Of a stretch of DNA of 64,000 nucleotides, positions 34,030-42,203 are shown in pieces; within the stretch, counting starts at the first letter, position 1; every line of letters begins with the position of its first letter. The notes under the pieces were generated by a model that was not told the DNA's origin, did not search any database, and saw nothing but the letters and a program-made list of their open reading frames with translations. The DNA comes from Siderastrea radians (lineage: Eukaryota; Cnidaria; Anthozoa; Scleractinia; Rhizangiidae): NCBI GenBank assembly GCA_964017195.1, contig OZ024894.1, positions 1,984,501 through 2,048,500 of the forward strand, given 5' to 3'. A program made the translations under genes and the position numbers.

Positions 34030-34240
34030 CCGAGGAAATGAGTCATTAAGTTTTTCAATTGTCTGTCTAACACGTTAGACAGTTCTTTTGTCTTGAAAAC
34101 CGCAGGGACTTTCCCGAGGAAATGAGTCATCAAATTGTCATGCAATATTAGATGAACTTGTATTTGAAGTTTTTCAATTGTATGTCTAACACGTTAGACA
34201 GTTCTTTTGTCTTGAAAACCGCAGGGACTTTCCCGATGGG
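34030..34240. repeat. Duplicated segment with perfect 8+8 palindrome
   Basis: TGTCTAACACGTTAGACA occurs at 34064-34081 and again at 34183-34200 (offset 119 bp). Each copy is followed by the same about 38 bases (gttcttttgtcttgaaaacc onward). Each has 8-base arms and a 2-base centre. The pair lies between the convergent 3' ends of the 175-aa and 163-aa genes, so a terminator/3'-end role or a protein-binding site is possible. Confidence 0.75.
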
Positions 34241-34285
34241 TTATGTATTTGAAGTAAAGTTTGCAGTGAACGGAAAAAATAAGAT

Positions 34286-34777
34286 CTATTCTTGGATGAA
34301 TACCTTGTTGTATTTCTTTTCAAATTTGTCAGTTAATGGACACATATCAATAATTATTTCATCTACAACTTTGACATAATCAAGAAATTCTTTTTCATCA
34401 TACTTCAGTCCTCTCATAAAGGATCGTAAATCTGTTAAAACCTTTGAATAAGATGTATAGGCGAATTTAGACATCTCAATCTTCCTTTTATAATTTTTGA
34501 TCTCTGAATATGTTTTAAGCAATAGACCAGAACCAGATATTGTTCCGAGGACAATAGGGTTTAGCGCAACACCGCCAACTACTGTGCCCGTAACTACCAA
34601 TAAAGCGGATCCAATATTACATGTAAGTTCTGCCTTTTTGAAATATTTGTAAGTCATTTTGGCAAGCCAGTATTTCTTATGATAGAATTTGTATAATGCT
34701 TTCAACTCAGATATTTGATTTTCCGTTAATTTTTCTGAAACATGGTTCCAATTAAATATGCTTTTACGTCTATCCAT
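34286..34777 (-). CDS. Polinton small membrane protein (163 aa)
   Basis: 163 residues, ATG at 34777. An N-terminal charged helical part is followed by a hydrophobic hairpin of about 45 residues (SALLVVTGTVVGGVALNPIV then LGTISGSGLLL) and a charged C-terminal helical part. The layout, two close hydrophobic helices between helical flanks, resembles SLATT-type or virion membrane proteins, but I cannot assign a family. It is last in the minus-strand cluster, 18 bp after the fibre-like gene. Confidence 0.65.
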   Translation of the reverse strand: MDRRKSIFNWNHVSEKLTENQISELKALYKFYHKKYWLAKMTYKYFKKAELTCNIGSALLVVTGTVVGGVALNPIVLGTISGSGLLLKTYSEIKNYKRKIEMSKFAYTSYSKVLTDLRSFMRGLKYDEKEFLDYVKVVDEIIIDMCPLTDKFEKKYNKVFIQE

Positions 34778-34795
34778 TTATATTATATGGTTATT

Positions 34796-37036
34796 TTAAT
34801 TCAGTGAAATCGGATCGTGATCAACAGCATACCATTCGCAAAGTACCCGATGATGTAGTTTGATATTGGATTCAGTAAGATTTTTGCCTTTGTAAAGACA
34901 ATAAAAAGCTATATCGCCTTTCAAGCCTGCAATACCAGATGGATTCAAATCTCCAAATGTCATGGTTTTACTTCCAGCTGATGTTCTTGCTGTAAAATTA
35001 GCTAATTTTTTGCCGTTACACCATGTTTCAGAAGTGTTCTTACCACCAGGCACATCCCAGTGAATTGATAAACAGATCCATTTATTCAGTTCACCCGCAT
35101 TAGCTTTTGATTGATATGGTGCTATAGCATTCTTACCATTGAAAGCTTTTTGTCCAATAACAATATGGCCATTTGTTGTTCCACTCACCACCAACTCACC
35201 ATTCGGGGAGAATGTAACAAATTTATCCCACCCTCCATTATCATGTCCAAAAAGTCCATTACGAAAATGAGATCCTAGGTTTGAATTCAATCGATAAACA
35301 ATGAAAACATTAACTATATCAGCTTGTCCAGAAGCAGGATTTAAATTTATGTTTGACAACATTCGCTTATTTCCATCGAATTTTAAATAATATCGATAAT
35401 TGATTTTTTCGGCTTTTGTACATAAAATTGGTCTGTTTGCTTTTGTTGTTTGTGTAGAATCATTTTCTTTAAGAGATTGATCAAAAAGATGTGATACTTC
35501 TCTAGTAGAATTGTCAAAAGTAACCTCAGTTGGAGTACCTCGCTCTATCTTATATAAACAATCAGCTAGTTGATAACTTTCCCAGAATAAAGTTTCTGAT
35601 AAATTTGATGATAAATTATTAATTTTTCTGTCCACAATATTCAAAGAACGTTTATTGCAGGCATCACCTTCATTTAATGGATCGTCTAAATTGATTATTT
35701 TGTGATTGTTCATATCAAGCTTCGTTTCCATCACCATCTTACCATTCTCAATAGCAAAAGCGGTGTCATAGACACTTGGGTCAACGTTTGAAATTGTTTC
35801 TTTTACACCATAAACAATAAGATGTCCAATTGTTAAAAGTGATGGAAAAGTAACTGTACCGTTTAGATTGAGATAAATAAATTGTGGAGGCGAGCTACCC
35901 CATCGGTGAAAATTGACAACTGTTTTGGTATAGTTTTCAAATGTTTTTGTTGCATAATTGGAAATTGAAATCGTAGTGCCTTGCACTGTCACACTCAACT
36001 CACTCATTTCCGGCGGAAACCATTCAACTACAAAAGTATAGTAACCGACTGGAAGTTTATAAAGGTTAAAACCGAGGCGTGATTGGTACTGGTTTGGTGA
36101 GCTTTTTTGAAACAGGAGTTTAAGTTGGTAAGCTTTTTTATTAATTTGATGTGGAGAATTGGAAAAATCAACAATACCCAAAACCTGAATATTTGATTCA
36201 CTTGAAGATTCATCGTCGTTTTCCATCAAGTATCTGAAGGCGTCTTTTTTTTGTCCTGAATTAATAATCTGAGATTCATGAATTTTTTGAGCGACAAGAT
36301 TTCTCAAATCTGTTATTTCATTTTCCATTAACTCAACATTAACTGCAGATTTCGAATTTTTTGAATCGGTTTGTAAGTTAATGATTTTATTATTGTTCAA
36401 ATTCAAGTCTCCCGACATACTTGTTGTTCCATCATGTTTGAGATAATTTTTTTGTGAGTTAGTGATTCTCTGAGTGATATATTCAACAGTGGCAACGTCT
36501 TTTTGATTCACTGGAAATTTAACATTGGTGATTGCCTTATCTTTCATATCAATAGCGACGTTTTTGTCCAATTTTTTAGCAAGCTGATTATCAACATATT
36601 TTTTATTTACTCCATGGTCTGAATTAACTGGGTCTTTGATATTTGTTATAAAATGGTTGTTCATGTCTAAAGGTTGTAGCATAGACCCGCCTTCTTTTTT
36701 ACTCAAGAATATATTCCGAGCTGTGTTGTAAGAAATGGCTTTATTTGTGTTTCCACGAATTGGGTACGGCTGTGGTTGCAAAATTAGGTTTCCAATCATA
36801 GTTGCTCCTGTCTTTTTCACAAACTGAGTTGTATCCGCACTTGGAATCTTAGCTATTTCACTATCTAACTGGCTTTTTGTAACCACATCATTATTATTGT
36901 TTCCTTGCTTTACATTCACTAATTTTTTATTCTGCATGTCGTAATCATTATTAGCATCTAACTTAAATCCAATACCAGGTAAACCTCTCAAATTCATGAA
37001 ATGATTGAAATTCAATACTCCGTTGTAAAAACTCAT
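34796..37036 (-). CDS. Polinton fibre-like protein with tail-fibre repeats and lectin-like C-terminus
   Basis: 746 residues, ATG at 37036. Residues about 30-240 and 440-480 contain at least five units of the pattern DM-N--I-N---P----D-V-K-YVD (for example DMNNHFITNIKDPVNSDHG then VNKKYVD), like the repeated shaft units of phage tail fibres. A beta-rich middle domain follows (about 275-430). The last 220 residues look like a LamG/concanavalin-type jelly-roll (WICLSIHWD, ETWCNGKKLANF, GDIAFYCLYKG), typical of carbohydrate-binding heads. I infer a trimeric attachment fibre on the virion surface. It is 11 bp downstream of the packaging ATPase in the same cluster. Confidence 0.7.
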   Translation of the reverse strand: MSFYNGVLNFNHFMNLRGLPGIGFKLDANNDYDMQNKKLVNVKQGNNNNDVVTKSQLDSEIAKIPSADTTQFVKKTGATMIGNLILQPQPYPIRGNTNKAISYNTARNIFLSKKEGGSMLQPLDMNNHFITNIKDPVNSDHGVNKKYVDNQLAKKLDKNVAIDMKDKAITNVKFPVNQKDVATVEYITQRITNSQKNYLKHDGTTSMSGDLNLNNNKIINLQTDSKNSKSAVNVELMENEITDLRNLVAQKIHESQIINSGQKKDAFRYLMENDDESSSESNIQVLGIVDFSNSPHQINKKAYQLKLLFQKSSPNQYQSRLGFNLYKLPVGYYTFVVEWFPPEMSELSVTVQGTTISISNYATKTFENYTKTVVNFHRWGSSPPQFIYLNLNGTVTFPSLLTIGHLIVYGVKETISNVDPSVYDTAFAIENGKMVMETKLDMNNHKIINLDDPLNEGDACNKRSLNIVDRKINNLSSNLSETLFWESYQLADCLYKIERGTPTEVTFDNSTREVSHLFDQSLKENDSTQTTKANRPILCTKAEKINYRYYLKFDGNKRMLSNINLNPASGQADIVNVFIVYRLNSNLGSHFRNGLFGHDNGGWDKFVTFSPNGELVVSGTTNGHIVIGQKAFNGKNAIAPYQSKANAGELNKWICLSIHWDVPGGKNTSETWCNGKKLANFTARTSAGSKTMTFGDLNPSGIAGLKGDIAFYCLYKGKNLTESNIKLHHRVLCEWYAVDHDPISLN

Positions 37037-37047
37037 TTATTAACTAT

Positions 37048-37692
37048 TCAGATTATTTTTGTAAAATTTTTTGCATTGAATTTTCGTGGTTTGTCAACAT
37101 ATAGAAAAGTATATGGTTCATTTGTTGCTGAGAGATAGTCGTCTTTCTCAACATTCAATTCTTGACATATCCTTCTCTGTTCATTCTTGCTTGGAAAATC
37201 GAAAATGCAGTGATGGGAACAGTTCAATCTGATGGTTTTGTCTGTATTGTAAAAAGATTGAGACAGATAGATACAGCTACAATTTTTATTTCGAGAGTTT
37301 GTAAAATAGTTTCGTATTTCTTTATCATTTTTAGCCCCAGTGTTGAGGTAATCATCAAAAATGACCAACTTTTGGTTTCTATCATTCATGTCATCCAAAG
37401 AAATTATCTCGCCATTGCTAGCTTCAATGATATTATAACCATATTTTTTCGAAAGAGGTTCGAATTTTTTCAACAAATGTTGATACTTGTTTTGCTGTAA
37501 GTTTTTGGCATATAGATGAATCTTATCAAAAAATATTAAGGGTTTGCTTATCATGTGGAGCAAAAGATTGGTTTTACCACTCCCACTTGGGGCACAAATT
37601 AACATTCTGAAGAATCTATCAGGCATATAAGGATATAACTGAGTGAAATTACTGTCTTTATCACCTTCAACGTCATAGTTTGGTATTTCCAT
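37048..37692 (-). CDS. FtsK/HerA-type genome-packaging ATPase
   Basis: 214 residues, ATG at 37692. Walker A is APSGSGKT at residues 34-41; Walker B is KLVIFDDYL with Asp113-Asp114; an Arg/Asn-rich sensor region (RNYFTNSRNKN) and SQSFYNTD follow. Size and motifs match the A32-like packaging ATPases of Polintons, adintoviruses and large DNA viruses, which drive DNA into the capsid. It is first gene of the minus-strand cluster. Confidence 0.9.
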   Translation of the reverse strand: MEIPNYDVEGDKDSNFTQLYPYMPDRFFRMLICAPSGSGKTNLLLHMISKPLIFFDKIHLYAKNLQQNKYQHLLKKFEPLSKKYGYNIIEASNGEIISLDDMNDRNQKLVIFDDYLNTGAKNDKEIRNYFTNSRNKNCSCIYLSQSFYNTDKTIRLNCSHHCIFDFPSKNEQRRICQELNVEKDDYLSATNEPYTFLYVDKPRKFNAKNFTKII

Positions 37693-37818
37693 TTATTATT
37701 TCTTTATAAAATTTTTTTTTTATAATTTCATGCAACACGCTATGCAACACGCTATGCAATCTTTTTTATATTCAATAACTCCATTTTTGGTAAAAAATTT
37801 TTATTTTGTTATAATAAA
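37693..37818. promoter_or_regulatory. Divergent promoter region with tandem CAACACGCTATG
   Basis: The 126-bp gap separates the minus-strand ATPase cluster from the long plus-strand run. It contains two tandem copies of 'caacacgctatg' (about 37733-37756), plus AT-rich TATA-like words on both sides. As the only divergent gap in the element, it should hold promoters for both sets. Confidence 0.5.
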
Positions 37819-38790
37819 ATGAGTCTCCTCAAGTGGAAAGAAATGGCTGAAAAAAGATCGAAAATTGGTCAAGTTATCAATACTATTAGAGAAACGCTAA
37901 AACAAAAGAAAATAACCGATGCAATGAGTGATGTTGAAGCAGAAAAGCTTTTCAAACCAATAACATCCGGTTTGAAAGAGTTGACGCAACCTCAACCTGT
38001 GAAAAGACGGTTGCAAAGGAAAAAAGTAGAGGTTCCAGATTATGGTATCAATATCGATGATGAAGGAATACCAGATTACAATCTTCAAGATTTGTTTGAT
38101 GAAGGGGTTCAACCACAAACTACAAAACAGCTTGTTCCAAAACCACCCTCCTATGATGATGTCCTAAAAGATTTGGAAACAGGTAAAAAACAAATATATG
38201 TCAATCCTGAGTATATGCAACAACTTGAAGACCCCCCAGAATATGAAGTTCCAGATTATGAGATTTTTGAAGAAGATAGAATAAATGAGACTTTAGATGA
38301 ACTTGGATTGGCCAACTATGATGATATTGAAGCACAACTCAAAAGAGAAGATATGACAGAAAAAACAAGACATTCTTTCTTATCAAAGAAAATAGAAAAT
38401 GCAGCTAAGAAAAGACAACAACTCCCAGGTTACAAAACACACATTACAAAGCAGTTGAACAAAGGTTTAATAAGCCAAAGTGAAGCACAATTTAGAAGAA
38501 AGATCATCGACGACGCTCGAAAAGTTATCAATGATTATATCAACTATAACAAAAATAAGTTGAAGAGTATCAAAGGCTCTGGCCTCAAAAGAGGCGGAAA
38601 TGCAAGTGTTGTTTTTCTTAATCCTAAAGAAGCTGTCAAAAAGTTAGAGTTAATTGTTGGATCAATTGGTGCTGGTAATAATAGCATAGAGCTTAGAAAC
38701 ACTGGTGTGGCTATTCTCGATATTTTACTGAGAAACCATGTAATTAATAAAAGTCATTACAACAAAATTTATAAAAACTTTTTCTTGTGA
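37819..38790 (+). CDS. Polinton virion-type protein with PPxY motifs (323 aa)
   Basis: 323 residues, ATG at 37819. The N-terminal two thirds are hydrophilic with two PPxY motifs: PPSY at about 109-112 and PPEY at about 139-142. Near residue 252 is KGSGLKRGG, a Gly-rich maturation-like site for an adenain-type protease, then a compact hydrophobic C-terminal domain of about 65 residues. PPxY motifs recruit NEDD4-type ubiquitin ligases in retroviruses and in adenovirus protein VI. By place (just before the penton-like gene) and features, this is probably a minor virion/entry protein; the exact homologue is unknown. Confidence 0.65.
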   Translation: MSLLKWKEMAEKRSKIGQVINTIRETLKQKKITDAMSDVEAEKLFKPITSGLKELTQPQPVKRRLQRKKVEVPDYGINIDDEGIPDYNLQDLFDEGVQPQTTKQLVPKPPSYDDVLKDLETGKKQIYVNPEYMQQLEDPPEYEVPDYEIFEEDRINETLDELGLANYDDIEAQLKREDMTEKTRHSFLSKKIENAAKKRQQLPGYKTHITKQLNKGLISQSEAQFRRKIIDDARKVINDYINYNKNKLKSIKGSGLKRGGNASVVFLNPKEAVKKLELIVGSIGAGNNSIELRNTGVAILDILLRNHVINKSHYNKIYKNFFL

Positions 38791-38801
38791 ATATATAAAA
38801 T

Positions 38802-39560
38802 ATGCAAATTCCATTGGTATTATCTTCTCATAATGTCAAGAAACATTCAAAAAATAAGCCTAGCGATTTTACAATCAGATATAATCAACCAATAATGCTT
38901 GATGCAAACAAACAATATGAACTCGGTTTAAGTCGAATTATATCCATGTCTTTCACATGGTTCAATATCACATCAGAGTTAAACAACCAAAAAATAAAAT
39001 ACTCTTCCAATGGTGGGAAAACTTGGAAAGATATAATCTTCCCACCGGGTACATGGAATTATATCAGTTTCAATGATTTTATCAAGCAACAGACAAAAAT
39101 AACAACTTCAAGCTCGACTACATATCCAATTACATTAAAATTCAACAACACAACTTTCAAAACAACAGTAAATCTCGCGAAAGACTACCAGCTGGATCTA
39201 ACAACATCAAATTTCAACGATCTGATTGGATTTAACAAACGAATTTTAACCAGTTTTAAAAATGTTGGTGACTACACACCAAATCTTAGTCAAGATACAG
39301 AGATTTTGAATATACATTGCGATCTCATTTCAGAAAGTCTCGTTGATGAACATGAAACGGATATTATCTACACTTTTAGCACAAATGATTTACAACCATC
39401 TTATGCTTTTACTAAAGAGCCATTGAGAGTTCAATATTATCCAGTAAACAAGAGCACCATAAACACACTGCGGATATACATCACTGATGGTAAACGACGA
39501 ATAATAGATTTAAATGACGCTGATACATCATTTTCTCTAATTTTAAGAGAAAAAAAATAA
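38802..39560 (+). CDS. Penton-like minor capsid protein
   Basis: 252 residues. The beginning (MQIPLVLSSHNVKKHS..PSDFTIRYNQPIML..YELGLSRI), then SNGGKTWKDIIFPPG and WNYISFNDFIKQQ, fits the single-jelly-roll minor capsid (penton) proteins of Polintons, which occupy the icosahedral vertices. It is 11 bp downstream of the PPxY protein gene. Part of the gene is duplicated in the chimeric segment just downstream. Confidence 0.8.
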   Translation: MQIPLVLSSHNVKKHSKNKPSDFTIRYNQPIMLDANKQYELGLSRIISMSFTWFNITSELNNQKIKYSSNGGKTWKDIIFPPGTWNYISFNDFIKQQTKITTSSSTTYPITLKFNNTTFKTTVNLAKDYQLDLTTSNFNDLIGFNKRILTSFKNVGDYTPNLSQDTEILNIHCDLISESLVDEHETDIIYTFSTNDLQPSYAFTKEPLRVQYYPVNKSTINTLRIYITDGKRRIIDLNDADTSFSLILREKK

Positions 39561-39573
39561 AAGATAATTATAA

Positions 39574-39971
39574 ATGAAGGTGTACAATTACGAACAAATT
39601 TATCATCAGAGTCTTGGAAAATTTGTTTATAGACATAAAGGATCAGGTTTGATTGTGGATAATATTTTCAAACCGATAAAACAATATGAACTCGGTTCAG
39701 GTCGAATTATATCAGAGTTGAACAACCAAAAAAATACAATACTCTTCCGATGGTGGGAATACTTGGTACCCCAATTGAACCGCTTTATACAGCTTGTGAG
39801 GGCGCGTTGTTCGTCGGTGTGAGGGTAATGATAGGATCTACCCAAAAGAGGTTTGCTCATTTCTTCTTCCACACAACGGATATAGAGTTTATTGTCATGA
39901 TGGTAAGGTAACATCAAATTTCAGTTATCTGATCATTTTTGAGAGAAAAAAAAATATAAGCTAATTATAAA
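39574..39971 (+). pseudogene. Chimeric duplicate of penton and following gene
   Basis: An 82-codon frame (39574-39822) begins as a copy of the next gene (YNYEQIYHQSLGKFVYRHKG then SGLIVDNIF) and after about 35 codons switches to a copy of internal penton sequence (QYELGSGRIISELNNQKN). It is then frameshifted and ends. 39823-39971 continues as decayed penton 3' sequence and repeats the short leader before the next ATG. This looks like a tandem duplication with an internal join and deletion; it is unlikely to encode a useful protein. Confidence 0.75.
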
Positions 39972-40352
39972 ATGATGACGTACAATTACAAACGAATTTA
40001 TCATCCGAGTCTTGGAAAATTTGTCTACAAACATAAAGGATCCGGTTTGATCGTGGATAATATTTTTAAACCAATAAAAAAAATTGTGGACGCAGTTGTG
40101 AAACCTATTGCTAAAAAAGCTTTGAAATCAGGAATAGAAAGTGCCGGTGATAAACTTGGTAAAAAAGCTGTTGAAAAAGCAGGCCATCTTTTCATGAAAG
40201 ACCTTCAGTCTTCGGGAAAAGCCAAAACAAAAGCAAAGAACAAACAAAAAGAAAAAGAAGAAGATTACAACCTGATATTGAATAGATTAATTTCTGGAAG
40301 CGGTATAAAAAAAATAAGAGAAAAACAATATAAAAAAAAAATTTCTCAATAG
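39972..40352 (+). CDS. Polinton small basic virion-type protein (126 aa)
   Basis: 126 residues, Lys-rich. KGSGL near residue 22 and GSGI near residue 109 look like adenain-type cleavage sites, bracketing amphipathic helices (IVDAVVKPIAKKALKSGIES). Adenovirus protein VI and core peptides share such a design (cleaved, basic, membrane- or DNA-binding). It lies 13 bp before the major capsid gene. Confidence 0.65.
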   Translation: MMTYNYKRIYHPSLGKFVYKHKGSGLIVDNIFKPIKKIVDAVVKPIAKKALKSGIESAGDKLGKKAVEKAGHLFMKDLQSSGKAKTKAKNKQKEKEEDYNLILNRLISGSGIKKIREKQYKKKISQ

Positions 40353-40365
40353 ATAAATAAAAAAG

Positions 40366-41655
40366 ATGACATTCAGAACAAGTGAAAAATTGCAGCGATA
40401 TGAAATGGTTAGATTCGCCCTTGACAATATTATTGAACAACCTGGAAACAACAATTCTCAGAAAAAAACAGGATATAAATTCACAATAACCGACAGATCC
40501 ACTTTTTTCGATTATTTAAATGGATATTTTGAGGTAACCAAAGAGCTTCAAAAGAAAGCCGATGGATCCGGTTTTGCAGCTGCTGACCGAATTTCAATGA
40601 TTAATGGGTCACATTCTATTATCAAACACATGGTTATCAAATCTGCTGGTAAAATAGTGTACGATAGTGACAACATTCATAGAATCTCAAATGTTAAAAA
40701 TTTACTCGAGTATAGCGATGATTTCAGCAGATCAGTTGCTAAAAATAGTTTTTGGTATCTTGACACAGATGATTCAACAGCAAATACCAATTCAGGTTTC
40801 GAAGCAAGACGAATTTTAACTCAGGCAGTACAGAACAATGGTAATGGTGGAGCCAAAAGCATAAATGAGATCATTCCGTTGAACAGATACAGTTTCTTTG
40901 AGGAATTGGAAGACAAAATGCTTCCTCCCATGCAGCTCACATTCGAACTGGACTTGAATGATGATGATGAATTAATTCACAAAGCAGCCGCTGCTGACAA
41001 TGGGCGGGTGGTTGTTACTCGATTTTATCTTTGGCTTCCAAGAATGATTCCGAAAGATAGTGCATATGGTGATTTTGTGAAAGATTTTCTCAAACCAACC
41101 AAATGGACATACATGAAAGATATGTACATTCAGAGTGCGAATACAAGGGCAGTTCAAAACATGTTTCAGATTAGCCCAGCCATTGACAATGTCAAACATG
41201 TATTCATTTATTTACAGAGAACAAATGCTCCAAACAATGAGGAATCTGAGAGAACTCCTTACATTTTCGATACTTTTAAGCTGAATTCTGCAGACGCTAA
41301 TAGCTCTCTTGCATCATGTCGTTTGGAGTATGGAACCAATACTTTTTATCCTGGATTGGATTATGATGCTGATTCAAAAGTGAGAATCTTCAACGATTTA
41401 ATGTCTTATGCCTTTCGAAAGAATGATTTGAATACAGGAACACAATTGAATCCACATAATTTCGAATCTCTTTACGGTCTTGTCTATTTTGATCTGACCT
41501 TTCAAAAAGAGGCTGTCACCCGAGATCCAAAACAACTGATTTTGAACTACAGATTAAACACAGCACCAACAGCTGATGTGAGAGCTCATGCCATCGTATT
41601 TTATGAAAGTGAGGTCATTGTCAACAAGGTTGGAAATGAACTTATGATGGTCTAA
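40366..41655 (+). CDS. Major capsid protein (double jelly-roll type)
   Basis: 429 residues, ATG at 40366. The sequence is beta-rich and acidic, with motifs typical of Polinton capsid proteins: FTITDRSTFFDYLNGYFEV near the start, SIIKHMVIKSAGKIVYDSDN, a central PLNRYSFFEELEDKMLPPMQ, and a C-terminal NPHNFESLYGLVYFDLTF. Length and genome place (after penton and protein-VI-like gene, before the protease) support the major capsid assignment. Double jelly-roll fold is inferred from the family, not seen directly. Confidence 0.82.
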   Translation: MTFRTSEKLQRYEMVRFALDNIIEQPGNNNSQKKTGYKFTITDRSTFFDYLNGYFEVTKELQKKADGSGFAAADRISMINGSHSIIKHMVIKSAGKIVYDSDNIHRISNVKNLLEYSDDFSRSVAKNSFWYLDTDDSTANTNSGFEARRILTQAVQNNGNGGAKSINEIIPLNRYSFFEELEDKMLPPMQLTFELDLNDDDELIHKAAAADNGRVVVTRFYLWLPRMIPKDSAYGDFVKDFLKPTKWTYMKDMYIQSANTRAVQNMFQISPAIDNVKHVFIYLQRTNAPNNEESERTPYIFDTFKLNSADANSSLASCRLEYGTNTFYPGLDYDADSKVRIFNDLMSYAFRKNDLNTGTQLNPHNFESLYGLVYFDLTFQKEAVTRDPKQLILNYRLNTAPTADVRAHAIVFYESEVIVNKVGNELMMV

Positions 41656-41674
41656 TTCAAAAAAATTTCCTGAA

Positions 41675-41700
41675 TTTATTTTATTTTGCAATAAAATAAA
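41675..41700. promoter_or_regulatory. Perfect 11-bp inverted repeat at start of 152-aa gene
   Basis: TTTATTTTATT, loop TTGC, then the exact inverse, ending on the A of the ATG at 41700. The same 26-base unit precedes the next gene (42177-42202). It may be a promoter with TATA-like words, an operator, or a 5' hairpin. Confidence 0.6.
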
Positions 41701-42158
41701 TGAAAACAGTACTACAAGAAATAAATGTAACGCTTTCAAAAGAACAGAAAGAAAAAATTTACCAAGCTTTTCACAACCGTGAAAATATTAGACTGAGGTT
41801 ATCAAAAGACGCTCTCAGAGGAAGTGATACTCTTCTTGTTCCTACAGAGTCATATGAGGGGTTGGATGACGCTCCCGATGGAACTGATGCTATCGTTGAT
41901 GAATCAACTTGTGATGAAATGTGGAAAGAATTTTGTATTCATCATGAAGATCCATTTTCCGATGATATGTGGGAATCTTATGGTCTTTTTTTTTATCCAG
42001 CAATTGATGAAAGTTGGGAAGGTGAAAAAGGAATTGATTTTGCTTTAAATTATTCATTAATATATGACTCAACAAAAGAGTCCGTCCTAAGGAAAACAGA
42101 AAAATCTGTTGCACGGAATATAGAAAAACTTATGGAATGTGGTGCCAACTGCCATTAA
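41700..42158 (+). CDS. Polinton acidic protein (152 aa), duplicated N-terminal module
   Basis: 152 residues. The first 47 (EINVTLSKEQKEKIYQAFHN.. to GSDTLLVP) match the start of the next gene closely. The rest is strongly acidic (DDAPDGTDAIVDEST.., WESYGLFFYPAIDESWEGEK) and unlike the neighbour. I do not recognise it. It appears to be a duplicate of the leader and N-terminal module of the 267-aa gene joined to a different C-terminal part. Confidence 0.6.
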   Translation: MKTVLQEINVTLSKEQKEKIYQAFHNRENIRLRLSKDALRGSDTLLVPTESYEGLDDAPDGTDAIVDESTCDEMWKEFCIHHEDPFSDDMWESYGLFFYPAIDESWEGEKGIDFALNYSLIYDSTKESVLRKTEKSVARNIEKLMECGANCH

Positions 42159-42176
42159 TTCAAAAAATTCACTGAA

Positions 42177-42202
42177 TTTATTTTATTTTGCAATAAAATA
42201 AA
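42177..42202. promoter_or_regulatory. Perfect 11-bp inverted repeat before 267-aa gene
   Basis: Second copy of the TTTATTTTATT-TTGC-inverse unit, ending one base before the ATG at 42204. The preceding ~15 bases (ttcaaaaaattcactgaa) also resemble those before the first copy. Confidence 0.6.
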
Positions 42203-42203
42203 T

